The notes beneath the pieces were generated by a model. That model was not told the DNA's origin. It made no database searches and saw nothing but the letters and a program-made list of their open reading frames with translations. The position numbers and the translations under genes are program-made. Below, piece by piece: positions 23,187 to 36,527 of a stretch of DNA of 64,000 nt (its first letter is position 1; every line of letters begins with the position of its first letter). Source of the stretch: Astrocystis sublimbata (Eukaryota; Ascomycota; Sordariomycetes; Xylariales; Xylariaceae). The DNA lies in contig JAJNNY010000017.1 in assembly GCA_022453515.1 (NCBI GenBank), forward strand, positions 558,001 through 622,000, written 5' to 3'.

Positions 23187-25451
23187 GATGAGAAGCAGGT
23201 TGCAAGGTCGATATTAGAAAGGCAATGAGTGACATCAGGATATTGTGGACAACCTATCAAAGGTGTGCGAGCATATGTGAAGGAAAGGTAGGCAATGTAG
23301 ACAGTATCCTGTCGCAAACCCTCGCCAGAACAGAGAAGACGCAAAGGTGCAGCTGTGGGAGCTGGATGAGGATTGTATGAGGCAAGCGTATAGGCTCCGT
23401 AGACTGAGGCGGAGGTTCAGGGACGAAGATGAGTCAAAATACCCAGAGAAGATGCGCTTGAAGAGAGCAAGACTCGAGGTGAGGAGGTAGGAGGAAGTCA
23501 AGTAGGGTTGTGGGAGTTTGTTGCCCAGTAAACAGCCTCAGTGGGTGCTTCCATGGAAGGAGTACAAGCTCAAGTCACCCATTGAGATGAAAATTTGATG
23601 GGGTACAATTCATTAGGGTTTGTTTTGTGTGGCAAGCACCCAAGGTCTCCATTCCTAACCAATCAGATCAAATCGTCAAGCATGTCGGCGACCTAGGGCT
23701 TTCCTGGAGGAAGGCTCTGGACTGGGCGAGGGGCTGCCGAGCCTAGAGCCCGGAGCCACAAGCTAGACATCAGTCACAGGTCAGACAGATGTCTCCGCTT
23801 TAACAAAAGCATGTGTTGTCCTGGCTGCGAGCTAAAGAGCACTGGAGATAGAAAGTGGAAATAACGCTGCGGATCCAAGAGCCCAAGAGATTTGAACAGG
23901 CAACAATTCGGCTTAGATATTGTTCAAGAGCCCTGAACAGGGCGGCACACAAGGGGAAACTTTTGACCAATACAGGTGGCAACAGCCTTGCACCTTCCTG
24001 GAAGGCAAGGTAGGTCCCACAAAGGGTGTGTGTGTGAGCCCATTGAGTGAATGCATTCAGCCAAGAACTTGATCTATCGAGATATTGTTCTGGGCCCTGA
24101 CTAGCAGACGGCAGAAATTCTAGAGGGTGAACTTCCACCAGAAATGATGTTACAAGATGAACCTCTAGGTGTAGCCTGGGTATCAAGTATTGTCTCGCAT
24201 CCTATTAGTGGCCAGAGTATTCTCTCAGTTGGAGTGAACGCAGTGCACAACGGCTTGAGAAGCGTGCTGAGCAGGGTTCGTGTTGTGCCCGACTGCTGCT
24301 CGGTGATTTGCACTTTGATGGGCATATCCAATCCAATGGAGGACCCGCCCACAAAAGGACTAGTGGCTCTTTCAACACATGTAGCTCAGATATCATCCAG
24401 GTCTTTCAGAGCTCTAGATATGGCATATGCTTTCGGAAGCCCATGGGTGAGAGCTGTTGGCCAAACCATGAGCCCGGCTGATGAAAGTAAGGCTGGATGC
24501 ATTGGTTCATGATTCTGAGACTTACTTTAGCTGCTTGAAGAAGCAGCTAGCCCAGCCAACATAACAATAACATACCTGCCGGCATTGTTAGCTTGACGTA
24601 CAATGAAGCACTTCCAAGGTTGTTGACGTGGTATGAATCGAAATATATTCCGTCAATCATAGACAGTCAAGTCCTCACGCTTCCCAATTGAAGGATATCA
24701 GCCGAATCCGAGCTGGAAGTGGGCGCTTCGTTGCACCATGCACATATAGCGTGCTCTCTCGACTCCCGTCCTTGGTAGGGCGTATTCTTGACCTAAGGCT
24801 GCTTCAACGTGGGAGCTCGCTGGTGGGTATCCTGAGTGATATGACATCACGCCGGAAGGAAAGACTTTGAGGTTTACAGAAACCACCAAGCAGCAATTGT
24901 CCAGGCGGGATAAGGGATTCGTGGTCTGTCCCAGCGTACAAGGTACGATTTGTCCGAGACTCGCACGATGAAATGTGCAATTAGTAGATGTAGGTAGGTA
25001 AGCAGCAGGCTCGGTCGGTTCCAAGGTTGCTGAAGGAGGAGCGCCTAACCTTTGAAGCCGGTCGGTCGTTGGTTCACATGGCGCACGGACCCGACGTGCC
25101 GACGTCCACGGGTAGGAGTACTCTAGCTCGTCTAGGTAGGTAAGGTACCTAGGTACGGCCGAGGTCCTGGCAAGCCGAATATTAGCCTTGAATTAGCATA
25201 TTAAGGGGGCGATGCACTTAGGCGAGTGCAAGTCCTGCCACAGCCCTCCCAGGACCTCAGCCGGCTGAGTAAGGTCAGGTGCTCCATGCCTAGAGGCTTG
25301 CATCCATCCATCCTTAGCATCAATTGATTGTAATAGGTACCTACCATTTTGCATCTCGGAGTAAGGGTGCCTACAGCTTCCGCGATATATCTATATTCTG
25401 TTCTTCTAAAGTACTACCCAGTCACATGGTGTAGGAGGCTCCAAAGGCAGG
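23187..25451. other. Divergent spacer between the DNMT5-like gene and the 2H phosphoesterase gene
   Basis: The two flanking genes are divergently transcribed, so both promoters lie here. A loosely repeated phrase, GATATTGTTC followed by a CCCTGA, occurs near 23917 and again near 24080, and GCCCTG-AA-CAGGGC forms a small palindrome at the first copy. A TACCTAGGTA cluster is at 25130-25160. Frames at 23800-24186 (minus) and 24144-24512 (plus) have no recognisable domain. Confidence 0.55.
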
Positions 25452-26925
25452 ATGGGATCTTTGCTCGAATCGACCGACGTGAAGAACAAGCTAGTAGATC
25501 TCTCAGGTGTGGAGATAAAACCAGGGGAGAACCCTTACAATGCCTTGATAGAGGCTTGTCATGATGATCCAGTTGAGTCTCTCTCGCCACCAACTTACCG
25601 GTCTCGTTTGAACTTTATCTATATGTGTAGATATAGCTGAAACAACATGTACCAATTACAAAGTCCACAGCTAACATCGATAGTCAGATTGAAATTCAAG
25701 CATTGTATTCTGCGCATCGCACCCGGCGCAATGCACAACAGAAAGAGAAGTTCTTAGACGCCGATTTTAAGGAGTTGATCATCGACCCTTACTTGCTTCG
25801 GCTTGAGAACCCCTACATTGAACTGGGGTTCGAAGATACGAGATACTGTATGACCTTCTGGGGTCGCCCTCCAATCCATGTTCTCGAGCTTGCGGGTGCC
25901 ATTCAGCAAAAGCTCAAGGAGGTTGCACCAAGTGAGTTAGCCTATAGGCATCGCCCAGACCCTACAGCATGATATACGTGAAGCAGATGAGTACCATGAT
26001 GGTGGTACAATAGCTCGACTCGAGAATTGTCACATCAATTAGGGCCTACATCCAAGATGGAGTGTTAGAGCCGAGCTAATACGCAATTCAGATATATGGC
26101 TCATGCCACAGCATCGTAGTAAGTACAGCGATAACATTAATATACTTCTCATTTCCTTCCCGTTCTTGTGTCGTGTCTATGCGGCAGTACACATTATCAA
26201 AGTATCAGGCTGTTTTCCCTGCACGGGTTGATACTAACACCGAATACCAAAGTGCATATAACGACGCTAGAGCTAGCCTTCTGCCGGACCGCAGAAGAGA
26301 TTGAGCTGATGAAGGAGACACTGAAGCCAGCGGTCCCGGCCATAGCCAGCTATACCTACCGACACAGGGCACGCCTGGTGAAGCCGATGGTCTCGTACGA
26401 TCTATCTGCATTCGCGGTTTCGTTCCTTCCGGCGGCTGGTGAGCCGGTTACGTCGCCGGCGCCTATGGCGCCCGATAACGCTAAGGTCTTCGAGCAAGGT
26501 GATAGTTACTCATACCACCACCTCAGAAGAGACATGTGGGAGCAAGCGAAGGAGGCTGGCATTACCGTCGACTCACGGTATATCGTGCCTAGTGCCCACG
26601 TCACCTTGGGACGATACCTGACAAATCAGGATCACGCAACCCCAGAAATGCGCAAACAATGGGTTGATGCAATTGATAGGGTCAATGAGTGGCTAGAGAA
26701 GGAAGTATGGGAGAAGCCAGACTCCGAGGTTATAGGGGAATGGATGATCGGTCAGGAGAAAGGCCTTGACATACGAGTCGGTACTTTGTGGTAAGAGAGT
26801 GTTTCAATTTTTTGATCTACCTAACAAGCAGAAGGCTCAATCCCCCCCCCTGTATGCAGCCACAATTAACTCTGCGTCACAGGTACGGTGGTGGAAGGAC
26901 CGTTCTACTTGGTGAAGGATTTTGA
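25452..26925 (+). CDS. 2H phosphoesterase (RNA ligase/cyclic-nucleotide phosphodiesterase fold)
   Basis: Five exons, 25452-25571, 25688-25931, 26092-26118, 26253-26790 and 26883-26925, join in phase to 323 residues. The third exon is only 27 nt. It encodes NIWLMPQHR and is required to bring in the conserved stretch before the first catalytic motif, and its borders are CAG acceptor and GTAAGT donor. The two H-x-T motifs that define the 2H superfamily are HIT (H132, T134) and HVT (H246, T248). Members hydrolyse 2',3'-cyclic phosphates or ligate/hydrolyse 2'-5' RNA bonds. The fungal branch to which this belongs is, as far as I know, biochemically uncharacterised. The last exon adds YGGGRTVLLGEGF; retaining the last intron would stop one residue earlier, before this tyrosine. 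The first donor (GTTGAG) is weak, so the first exon is the least certain part. Confidence 0.82.
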
Positions 26926-29068
26926 GTGGTTCGCACGGAGGCCCGACAAACCCTCGCCATTAAAAACCATCGTCTCAGCCAACGCTGATGCAACAAGCGG
27001 CAACTTAATAGACCATGCCAAAACGGAGATATTAAAACCGCTACGGTTACGCAGATAGAGCTCGATCTCGACAATATACCACCTAGAATGCAGTCATCGT
27101 GTTGGCCTGTTGACACATTGCATGTTTGGCTGCAGAGAAAACCATCAATACTTGTAGAGACCAGGGGGAAGCTCCTGCGACTAGACCCAATGACTCGATC
27201 TACTCGATATCACACAATCCACAAGAATGAGCGATGGCCTCAATCGGGCAAGACAGCAACATCCGGCTTAGTACCTAGGTACCTACATATGTAGGAATAG
27301 GCCAAACGGTGCAAGCGTTCCGAGCCGGCATCCCTACCAAAATTGGCAAATGTTACTATCACATCACAGCTTTCCGAGATAACAGACTCCGAATGCCCAC
27401 GACACTTTGGAAATACCATCATTATGTGTTCTTACCTTCGATCTCTTTTCTCCGGACGGACGATTGATTACATTCCCAACAAAGACGCCGGCAACGGAGG
27501 CTGCGACTCACAGGCGCCGATCCTGCCCGGGGGGACCGTAATGGAAATAACGCGGGAACAAGCGCCGACTGGGAGCACCAGTCCGAGCCAGTCCATGCAT
27601 GGTGCCTCTTGTAATTGGGTCGGTCGGTACCTTAAGAGCCCGATTGTCGCACGCAGCTAAGGTTTCCGCAATCAATTGACTTCCCCCCCCCACCGACAGT
27701 ACCCCTTGGCTTTCAACGTTGGCAAGTGCTTTGTGCCTGGAGACGTGCATCAGTTGCATATGTGAATCGCCTCGGATCCCGTACTGTCATTGAACCCGTC
27801 GCTAGGTGCCTAGGTGATTACTGTGGTCAGATATGATATCTCGACAAATGGGCCCATTACCTACCTCGTGGCCAAGTCGGGATTCCCGGTCGGTTGTGGA
27901 GTGGCGGGCAAAGCGCAAAGAAGATGGCAAAAATGATTCACCAAACATGAACCACCCATCCACCAACAGCCGAAGGCTACCTAACCTCGCTAACGGTAAA
28001 TACGGGTATCGATTTCCAATATTGCCAAGACGAGCCTCCACCGACTCACGCCAAACTCACATCTGCAGGAGGCGCTTTCCGTGTCGACATGTCCCAAAAG
28101 AGCAATTCAACTGCAGCCGGCCAAATACTGACGAGAGACGGGAGATAAGAAACTTCAATCCCAATCCCAATCCAAACATCGTCCAAGGCGCCGTGGTCCG
28201 CCGAGTATCGGCGTCAGTCCCCATCACGACGTGGGCTAATGAGCAAATGAAGCATATTGCATCGAGCACGCTACCCCTACCGAATAGTCAGTGATCGCCA
28301 TCAACGGGTTTATCTGAAGACACAGCGTACCGCTTGAAGACATTGAGGCCATCTCCGCTTTTCTGCCCAGCCCACATTGCCCCGTCCCTCACTTGCGCGC
28401 ACCAATGAATATCTCGTTATGGATCACTCAGCCCTATTCTTCCTTCCACGATACCCTCGGCTTGCCGTTAATGCTAGTGGGCATTGAGCCTAGGTCACAG
28501 ATAAGAGACAAGAGCATGTTGGAAAGTCACCGCGAATTGCTTATTCCCGGCCGATGACTAACAAGCTTTTTCACTGGGCCACACTCGGAGAGGCGGACAA
28601 ATGCCGATGAAAGAATTCAACGATGCTTTGTTGGAATATACATAAAGTGGTGAATTTCTGGTACCTTTCTGTCGGAAACGTCTATCTAGGACCCTGGGAG
28701 AATTGTCACTATGCGTGTCTATAATTGAAGCCATCGCAATTACAGTCATGAAATAACTCAGTATAACTAATGTTTTTCTGCATCGCTGGATTTTATAATT
28801 CTGAACCATACCAACCCTTTCCAGCTCGCCTTTATGTGCCTCCCAATTTCGTGTATACCCGCTTCAGATACAACAAGCAAGTTACATTCATAATCCAGCT
28901 CCTCGATCAGCTCGCTTGCTCTTTGGCCTTATCCCAGCAGGCTATATCAAACGCACCACCACCACTTGGCATGTGATATGACACGCGTGTTTCCATCGTT
29001 TCTCACAATCACATTTTCTACGCAGCCAATCGCGCTCGATAGGATAGGATACGGATACGTGCCAAAAG
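26926..29068. other. Spacer between the 2H phosphoesterase and MFS transporter genes
   Basis: It contains the 3' region of the upstream gene and the promoter of the transporter, both on the plus strand. TACCTAGGTACC motifs are at 27269-27295 and a related one is at 27806. Frames up to 153 codons (27833-28294) show no domain and no splice support. The last 300 bases are richer in A+T and C/T, as expected of a fungal promoter. Confidence 0.55.
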
Positions 29069-31379
29069 ATGCCCGAGTCCAAAAGCGCCATCCCGAGCTT
29101 GTGTGAGCCGGACGACACAACGGAGATGGCGAGAGAACACAGTAGCAGCTGTAGCAGCAAATCGTCTCAACACCGTCACTCCGTGTCGCCCGACGAAGAT
29201 AGCATAAACGACGCGAACCGCCAGGATCGACTCGAGCGATGTTCGACCAAACACTCAGCAGTGGGCGACACCCCTATCCAACCCATCGATTCTATTGTCG
29301 AGATTCCCGATGAGTTTTACGATAAGTTGTCGCCTCGGCGAAAAAGTAAGCACCAGGCAGAGCAGGTCTTCATATCTGTCCGCCTTCGTCATGTAGAACG
29401 AGAAAACTGACCATTTTAGCTATCATCCTCATCCTCATCTCATTCAGCGCTTTTCTCTCTCCTGTTTCGAGCACCTCGGTGCTGGCTGCCACCCCTGAAG
29501 TGGCAGCAGAGTACAGCACGACCGGGTCCATCGTCAATCTCGTAAACGCACTATACCTCCTGTTCATGGGCTTGTCGCCCATCATATGGGGTCCCTTGAG
29601 TCAAGTCTAGTAAGTACCTGAGGTTATTACCTTGATCCCGATGAGCCCATGATCACTCGATTGCTGACATTAGCAATCACAGCGGCCGTAGACCAGTGAG
29701 TCCACATATTCCTACTGAGTCGTCGGAGTCACAACCGAGATAACGGCGATATATGATATATGGGAAACGACTCGAGCTAATGAAGAGGTCAAATTTAGAT
29801 TTCATTAGTGACAGGATTTGGCTTTGGTACGTAGGAAGACGTCGTGTCCCAATCTTGCACACCTTCTCCTCATATATCCCGCTTGTTCTTATGATGGATG
29901 CACTATGGGCTTCTCTACTGACCCACGATTGTTCTTTACGCAGTCATTTCGAGTATCGGTACTGCACTCGCGCCAAATCTCGGAGCTTTTTTCTTCTTCC
30001 GCCTATTCACCGCGTTCCTTGGGACGTCCTTCCTGCTCAATGGGGCAGCGGTTATCAGGTAAGCTACGACTTGACGTGGTAATTCAAGACAGCAGTAATA
30101 GTCACTCGCAAGCACTCTTCAGCTGACACGCCTCTTTTTGCAGCGACATTTACCTCCCGACGGAGCGCGGTAAAGGGACAGGATGGTTCATGTCAGGCAC
30201 ATTGATCGGACCAGCCTTTGGTCCCTTCATTGGTGGCCTGATCGTGACGTATACGTCGTGGCGCGTAATCTTCTGGCTGCAAACAGGGCTTGCCGGCCTT
30301 GCAACTATTGGCATCTTCTTCTTGATGCCGGAGACCATTTACCGCAAGAAATTTGATGATCTCGAGGGATACAGCGGCCGTGCAAAGGGGCTTGCATTGC
30401 TTTCCATGCTCAACCCTTGGGGCATATTGAAGCTTTTCGAGTATCCTAGTATGTGCCACCTGCTTATATCTTCTTCACACTGTGACTGTAAAGGATTTAA
30501 TATCGACAAACGAAGGCTAACTCACTCTCGTTCAGACTTCCTTTTGACAGGGTTCGCCAGTGCGTCCCTTGTTTGGAACATGTACAGCATCCTGACTCCG
30601 ATTCGGTACGTACTGAATCCCCGCTATCATTTGACAAGTCCGCTGCAAGGTGGGCTGTTCTACCTGGCACCGGGTTTCGGATATTTGGCAGGCACCTTTG
30701 TTGGAGGGAGGTATGCGGACTATATCGTCAAGGTCTATATCAAAAAGCGTGGCGTACGGATCCCCGAAGACCGCCTATATTCCGCGCTGCCTTTTCTTGG
30801 GGTTGTGATACCGGGAAGCGTCATCATCTACGGATGGTGTGTGGAGAAGAATGTCGGCGGCATCCCATTGACGGTGATCGTGCTCTGTAAGCAGCCCTGC
30901 AAAGTCATTTATCTCGCCCTTCTGGCGAGCCTCGGAGGCATGGCTCCTGAGACGCTTGCAATACCCCGAGCCTTGAGAGATTACTGACACCATTGTCTGC
31001 AGTCCTACAAGGCCTCGCTCAGCTTTTCTGCTTCCCATCGCTGAACACCTACTGTCTGGATGTTATGACTGGGCGCGGGGCCGAGGTCATCGCGGGCAAT
31101 TACGCAATGCGATATCTGTTCGGTTGTCTTGCCACAGCCGTTGTGTTACCGGCCATAGAGACAATTGGCGTCGGATGGTTCTCGACTATCAGCACGGTGT
31201 TCTTGCTGACCGGGACATTGTGCACGTATATCTCGATCCTCTATGGAAAGGGTTGGAGAGACTCTATCAATGCAAAGCATAGGACAAAAAAACTGCAAGA
31301 GCTGGGGAAGAAAGAGAAGCTCACGCATACAAGGCATGTTGATTCCACTCCAAAGTTCATGAGAAATTCAGAGGTGTAA
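29069..31379 (+). CDS. Major facilitator superfamily transporter, DHA1/QDR-like
   Basis: Eight exons join to 551 residues: 29069-29345, 29420-29609, 29683-29695, 29799-29826, 29944-30058, 30144-30448, 30536-30886 and 31003-31379. All phases close and the borders are GT..AG. A polar cytoplasmic N-terminus (about 92 residues) precedes roughly 12 hydrophobic segments. The MFS motif A region YGRRP (156-160) is built from a 13-nt exon, and the next helix partly from a 28-nt exon (ISLVTGFGF). Downstream blocks such as IGTALAPNLGAFFFFR, ERGKGTGWFMSGTLIGPAFG and YTSWRVIFWLQT are typical of the drug:H+ antiporter-1 family near yeast Qdr/Aqr1/Dtr1. A plasma-membrane proton antiporter for drugs, polyamines or weak acids is likely; the substrate cannot be read from sequence. 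No biosynthetic cluster surrounds it. The C-terminus is Lys-rich and cytoplasmic. Confidence 0.87.
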
Positions 31380-34300
31380 AGAACGGCAGTGGCCAACGTG
31401 AAGTTGCTCCAAGGTGATGCCAAAAGCCCGGCAGGTGGACACCATCCATTCGATGGCGACGACATAAAAGGATGTTATTGCGAAGGAGGCAAAACGGGAT
31501 AGATTAAGTACTTAGGTGTGCACCCAGTAAGATGCTAGGATGCCTGGCTTCATAAGCCTCGAGAAGCTGCCCACGTTCACAAAAACCGTATCCCACGGCG
31601 CTCAGCGAGCTTTAGTAGTGTTGGTCGCTTCGAGGGTGTTCTAAAGCGCCGATATCCTCTACTACTTCATTGCAAGCAAACGATAAGCGTTAGATACTGG
31701 TTTATCTGCACAAAGAATTTATGAACATTGTCTCTAATTCATAGAGAGCACCACTGATCTCGACTTGATGCAAACTGGACCACTACACCAGCCAAGTTCC
31801 CTTTCTGGCGGGTGTACACAGTCACCTGGCTTTAAGTTATGTATATGCACCACTGAGACCACGAGGAATCGTGCCGTCTTCGTGATCACATGCAAAACGT
31901 AAAGCAAAACAGAGCGCTTGCCAATGATCTTACTATGAAAACTCACTACCTACCTAGGTACTGTATAATAATGCTCAGACCAAATGCGCCGCTCATCTGT
32001 TGCCTAAATGTTCATCAGAGAATGTTCGTCAAAGGTCCAACATGACCATCACGGATTCATAACTAATATAAGCTTCGGGAATCTAAATTACGATCTATCG
32101 GCAAAGTCGAAAATGTAAAACCTTTGTCGGCATGAGAGTTGTACATTGCGTTTCACCGGTGAGTGTTCGCAGGCGCCGGGATTCGTCTGATATTCCAGCC
32201 TGAGCCAATTCTTAGCGCTGTGTCGATGGAAACACGTCAGAGCTGGGAGCTACCTGGGAGCTCTTGGTGGTTATATTCTAGAAGGATACGAGATACCTTA
32301 CCTTCAGCACTCGGCACTTACGCGTGTGAGCAATTATCTTGGGGCCTGGTATCTGGTATCTGGTACCTATCTACCTTGAGCTTGAGGCCTTGGTATGCGG
32401 GGATATAGTCTTACCAAAATAGACGCCCACGCACAGGTCGAGCAGGTGGCTGCTATCGTTACGTTAAAACCGGGGAAGTGAAGAAAATATTGTTGATACT
32501 CGGCAGCATAGTCCGGTGTGAATGTGGTGTTTCACATATTGTAGGTGGGCCAGATCTACACGGACGATCAGATGATATTCCCGCCGCCAAGGGGTTAGAA
32601 TATCGATGCACAGCCTCTCATGCAATGCTCGGAGTTGACCTGCCGAGCCTGCACTTGTGTGCACTGCGAAGGTACGGGAGCTGGGGAGGTGTATGCGTCG
32701 AACCTCATCCTGCCAAGCCTAGCACTCGCAAACAGTTCCCGAGATATCATCAGCCTTAGATCATAGTCTGAAGCTCCTCTCCTGTCTTGCTGTGTCAGCC
32801 GCTCATGCATTTGAGGATATCGCAGTCGTAGCTTTCTTACCTAGCATGCCAACATGTAGGTACTTAGGTAAGTAGGTACCTTTCGTTGCGAGATGCTAAA
32901 TTCCAGATACAGCGGGGTTCGGGCGAATCCATCAGGAACACCACCTACATGCTGAATGAGTTGAGCCTCCTGGGTGACGCTAGAGTAATGGATGTCAAAG
33001 CCGCCGCTAAAGCAACGGTTGCTGCAGGGTCGCTAAAATAGTAGGTATATTTCTGGACATGGGAACATGGACTATGTAAGTACCTGGCGAGCCTAGGTAG
33101 GTACATGTAGGTAATAGTCCACGCAGTGAGGCTCCTTACACCGTCCCCAACTCCGCTCAACACCATAGCTATCCTGAAGTCTGTGCGGGAAAGTTGTTTC
33201 TGAATAGTGTTGCGGGGCACAGTCATATTCAATAGTCCCTAAACCGCCCAGAATTGGTGCGCCGATACGTAGTAAAACCAGTGAGAGAACTTACCTATCT
33301 ATGCTCTATGATGCCAATATGCATCATCTCCTTCCAAGGTTGTTTATGTTCCTAACTTGTAACCAGGAAATTTCCTTGTGTTCTTTACAATGGGGACAGC
33401 ATCATGTGAGTAGCACAAGGCGACGAAGCAGCTCGGCAGCATGGGCTGATTTCCAAAGCGACAACAATATCACGGATTGTTGCGCAACAACAGGATCGAA
33501 GAAGGATCGAAAAGAGCCACAACAGGTTGGTGGTGCTTCACGTCGATCTACTACCCAGTAGCGAATAGTTGAGATAGCAGATTCCGGGGACCAATCGAGC
33601 TAGGCGTGCTAGGTATACCTTCATGACGTAAGAAGCTTGGCAAGATGAATCTGAAACAAAATCCCGGCCCAAGAATCGCTTGTCTCAGATCCGCAAAGCA
33701 CACGTAAAACATCACACTCGCCATCTACGTACACACGTCGAGAGCCGGTACGCGCCAGCCCGGTATCGAACGAGACAGTGATATACATGCATGCGCTGCG
33801 AAACCCCCGCTCATATACCGCAAGCATGCAACTTAATATAGAACCGAAACTGGTGTCCGATTTTTGTTTTGTTGTTGGCGCACAGCTCATTTCGCTCATT
33901 TCGCTCAATCCTCAAGGAGCCTTTTTGAACTTCTAGCTGCTCTCTGTTGGATGGATCCTGTATGCCTGTGACACTCCAATGCACCACCCAAATAGTACCC
34001 ACTAACAGCAACTGCTGGAAGCGTTAGTTATAGGTAGGAGTAGGTACCTAAGATTGATGAGTTCTCAGTCCTTGCAGGTGCCAAGTCTCCCCAATCCGGA
34101 TCTGAGACATGCTGATAAGTCGTGAAGTCTGGGGGACTTCTTTTGCTAAGTATGATGTTGTTTTGAAGATCTGGCTGCTGCTGGGATTGCGGCTGGCATG
34201 GGGGCTTTGTTGTGGCTAATTTAGAACAGTTAGCCTGAAGCCGGTCTTGAGCAGGTCGGCCGGGTAGGGAAGTACCGCTAAGTACTCAGGTCTGGGCACC

Positions 34301-36527
34301 ACCCCCACTGTCCAATACCATGCGAGGATGGATGGCTAAAACGTCTGCTTCGGGCACTTTTTCATTGCCATAGCGTGGACGGTACTCAGTCTACATCGCA
34401 CAGCTTGCAGCTGAGGAAAGGTACCGTCACCCTCCCTCCCTCCAACCTTGTACGAGTAGATGCATTGGATTCATCACATCCAGCTTCATTGGAAACTTTG
34501 GGCAACCCCAGAGGCAGACAGACATCTTCAGACCGACGTATTCAATGATGGCACCAGCCGAGCCAGCTACGGAGACACATCAGTTGGACAGGGCTCTTTG
34601 CATGCCGGCCACGGAATACCGACTCATCTACGGAGTATGTCAGCTACCTAACCTAAAGGTAGGACGTCATTCGTACCGGGGGGCCGGGGCAGGACGCTGA
34701 CAGGCGACAGGAGCAGACCTGAACAGCTCGACAGGTACAGCACGCACAGGGGATGAGGGGATAACCGGGGGCAGCAGGGGCACAGATCCCTGATGTGCCG
34801 ATAAAGTTGCCAGACGCCCAAGGTTCCAGATTTCCATTGCGCGTCCCTACAGATGATTGCCTGTTCGAGCGCGCCGAGGGGCTCGCAAGGGCGGTTTGGG
34901 TTGGCTTCCCAGCGGGTAAGGTGGGAATTCATGTTTGAGGGCTGCAAATCCAAACCTAATGGTCGCTGAGGATCGTCGTCTGTCTCTTGCTCTCATTTGA
35001 TCTGACCCAATTGTTTGCACGATCCCCCTTTCCTGCCACCAGTGCACTTACACACGGTGCAGGCGTACACCTATGCTCGGGCAGTTGGAACTATGGGCGA
35101 CCTCAGGAACAGGTATGGCAAGTAAGTACCTAGGTGGGGCTGGCTACCACTATCTACAGCGGTCGCACACCACTGCTCCCGCCCGATCGGCCTACCTAAA
35201 ACCGAACTTCTAGGTACTTACTGTACCTACACTACATGTACCTACCTGCCTGCGTTCCAAGCAGCTGGCACCACCACAGTTTTTGACAACCTTATGGCAT
35301 GTGCCTCGTGTGTGTGCCCACTGCCCTGTGCTGCCCGGGCTGCCGGGCAGCTTCCTCCACAACTTGGAAATGAGCAAAGCAAACAAGAGCAAGTACTCGA
35401 GTAGGTACCTACCTAACATTCCGTACCGCACCGACCGCACCGAACGCCCCTACCTTGCGGTACGGCATACCTGGCCTACATACATCATCGAACCAGGGAC
35501 ACACATTGTGTTGGATGTCGGTCACAATGTGTGTGTGCTTGCTGTCTTTGCTGATCCCCGGCCCACCTGGATACCCTCGACACCCGAGCACCCGCCCGAC
35601 GTCGATGCTATTACCTTGTAAATAGTCCAATCGAACTACATCCCTCAGCCTGCCCGCACCCATTCTTCTGTTGCAGTCTTATGTGTCTTATGTGTGCTCC
35701 TCGCCCACCATCTTCTCTCTGCTCCGTCTATTTGTTGTCTGCAAGTCACTGACTGACTGACTGCTGCTCTTCAACTCTTGACTCTCGACTTCCCTCTCTT
35801 CCCTCTCTTCCCTCTCTTCCCTCTCTTCCCTCTCTTCCCTCTCTTCCCCAGCAGCCAGCTGGCCGACCCTCGCACAAGACCCGAGGACTCACTCTCTTTG
35901 ACGTTTCATCTTTATACAATCTTGTCTATTTCATTCCTACAGCTGTCGTTACTAAGTCCGTTCCGAAAACGCGTATTCCCTCCTTCGGTGGCCCGGTGCC
36001 TCGTTTTGACTTCCGCTGCAGCAGCAGTCTACAGATTTATACTGGAAGCAACGGCTACGCTTATTCTGCTCCTCGGCCGAGATACGTACTGGACGCGCAA
36101 GCAGAAGCACACAAACCACCTTGGCCTTCGCTGCTCGCTGCATTCGCTGTTGCCACCTAGTGTCGGCCTCCTAACCTAAATACGATACCACTCAGGTCAA
36201 ACCTTCAACACACGCTCGCCTCTGAGTTGCATTGTTCTATCCAGACTTGTTCTCACATGCTCAGATTGTTGCCGTTCCTTGTGCCACTTGTGTCACGGAT
36301 CTGCACAACCTCGGTGTCTTGGGTCGTGGTTTGAACAGGACCCAAGCGAGATTTCGTTCATTGGGCCTCCGACACCTTGACCAGCTCTCTGAAATCGGCT
36401 GGTACCACGGCTTGTAGGAGATCAGTTCCGATGATCATACGGCACTGAGTTCTTTCTTATCTTGGTTCCCGTACGGCCATCCAGCCTGCCTACCACCTCA
36501 GCCTGCACACATTCATACGACGATCGG
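31380..36527. other. Gene-free stretch of about 5.1 kb
   Basis: No reading frame with a recognisable domain is present. TACCTAGGTA-type motifs are dense at 31948, 32860-32882, 33090-33115, 34032-34052, 35122-35135, 35210-35260 and 35400-35415. A pyrimidine repeat lies at 35789-35850, and the 600 bases after it are probably promoter and 5' leader of the DUF3405 gene. Short frames in the leader have no ATG of their own or no coding support. Confidence 0.6.
35789..35850 (+). repeat. Six tandem CTTCCCTCT units in the upstream region of the DUF3405 gene
   Basis: The 9-bp unit CTTCCCTCT is repeated six times (35789-35842) and continues as CTTCCCCA. Long C+T tracts are common in filamentous-fungal core promoters just upstream of transcription starts. 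It lies about 690 bp before the ATG of the next gene, so a promoter role is plausible but inferred. The tract is also slippage-prone. Confidence 0.85.

Noticed and set aside
24144..24512. Plus-strand 122-codon frame between the DNMT5-like and 2H genes
   Set aside because: No domain recognised, overlapped by open minus-strand frames, and no splice partners found.
35778..36179. Frame with repeated Phe-Pro-Leu
   Set aside because: It is a translation of the CTTCCCTCT repeat, has no ATG at its start, and lies in the probable promoter/leader of the DUF3405 gene.
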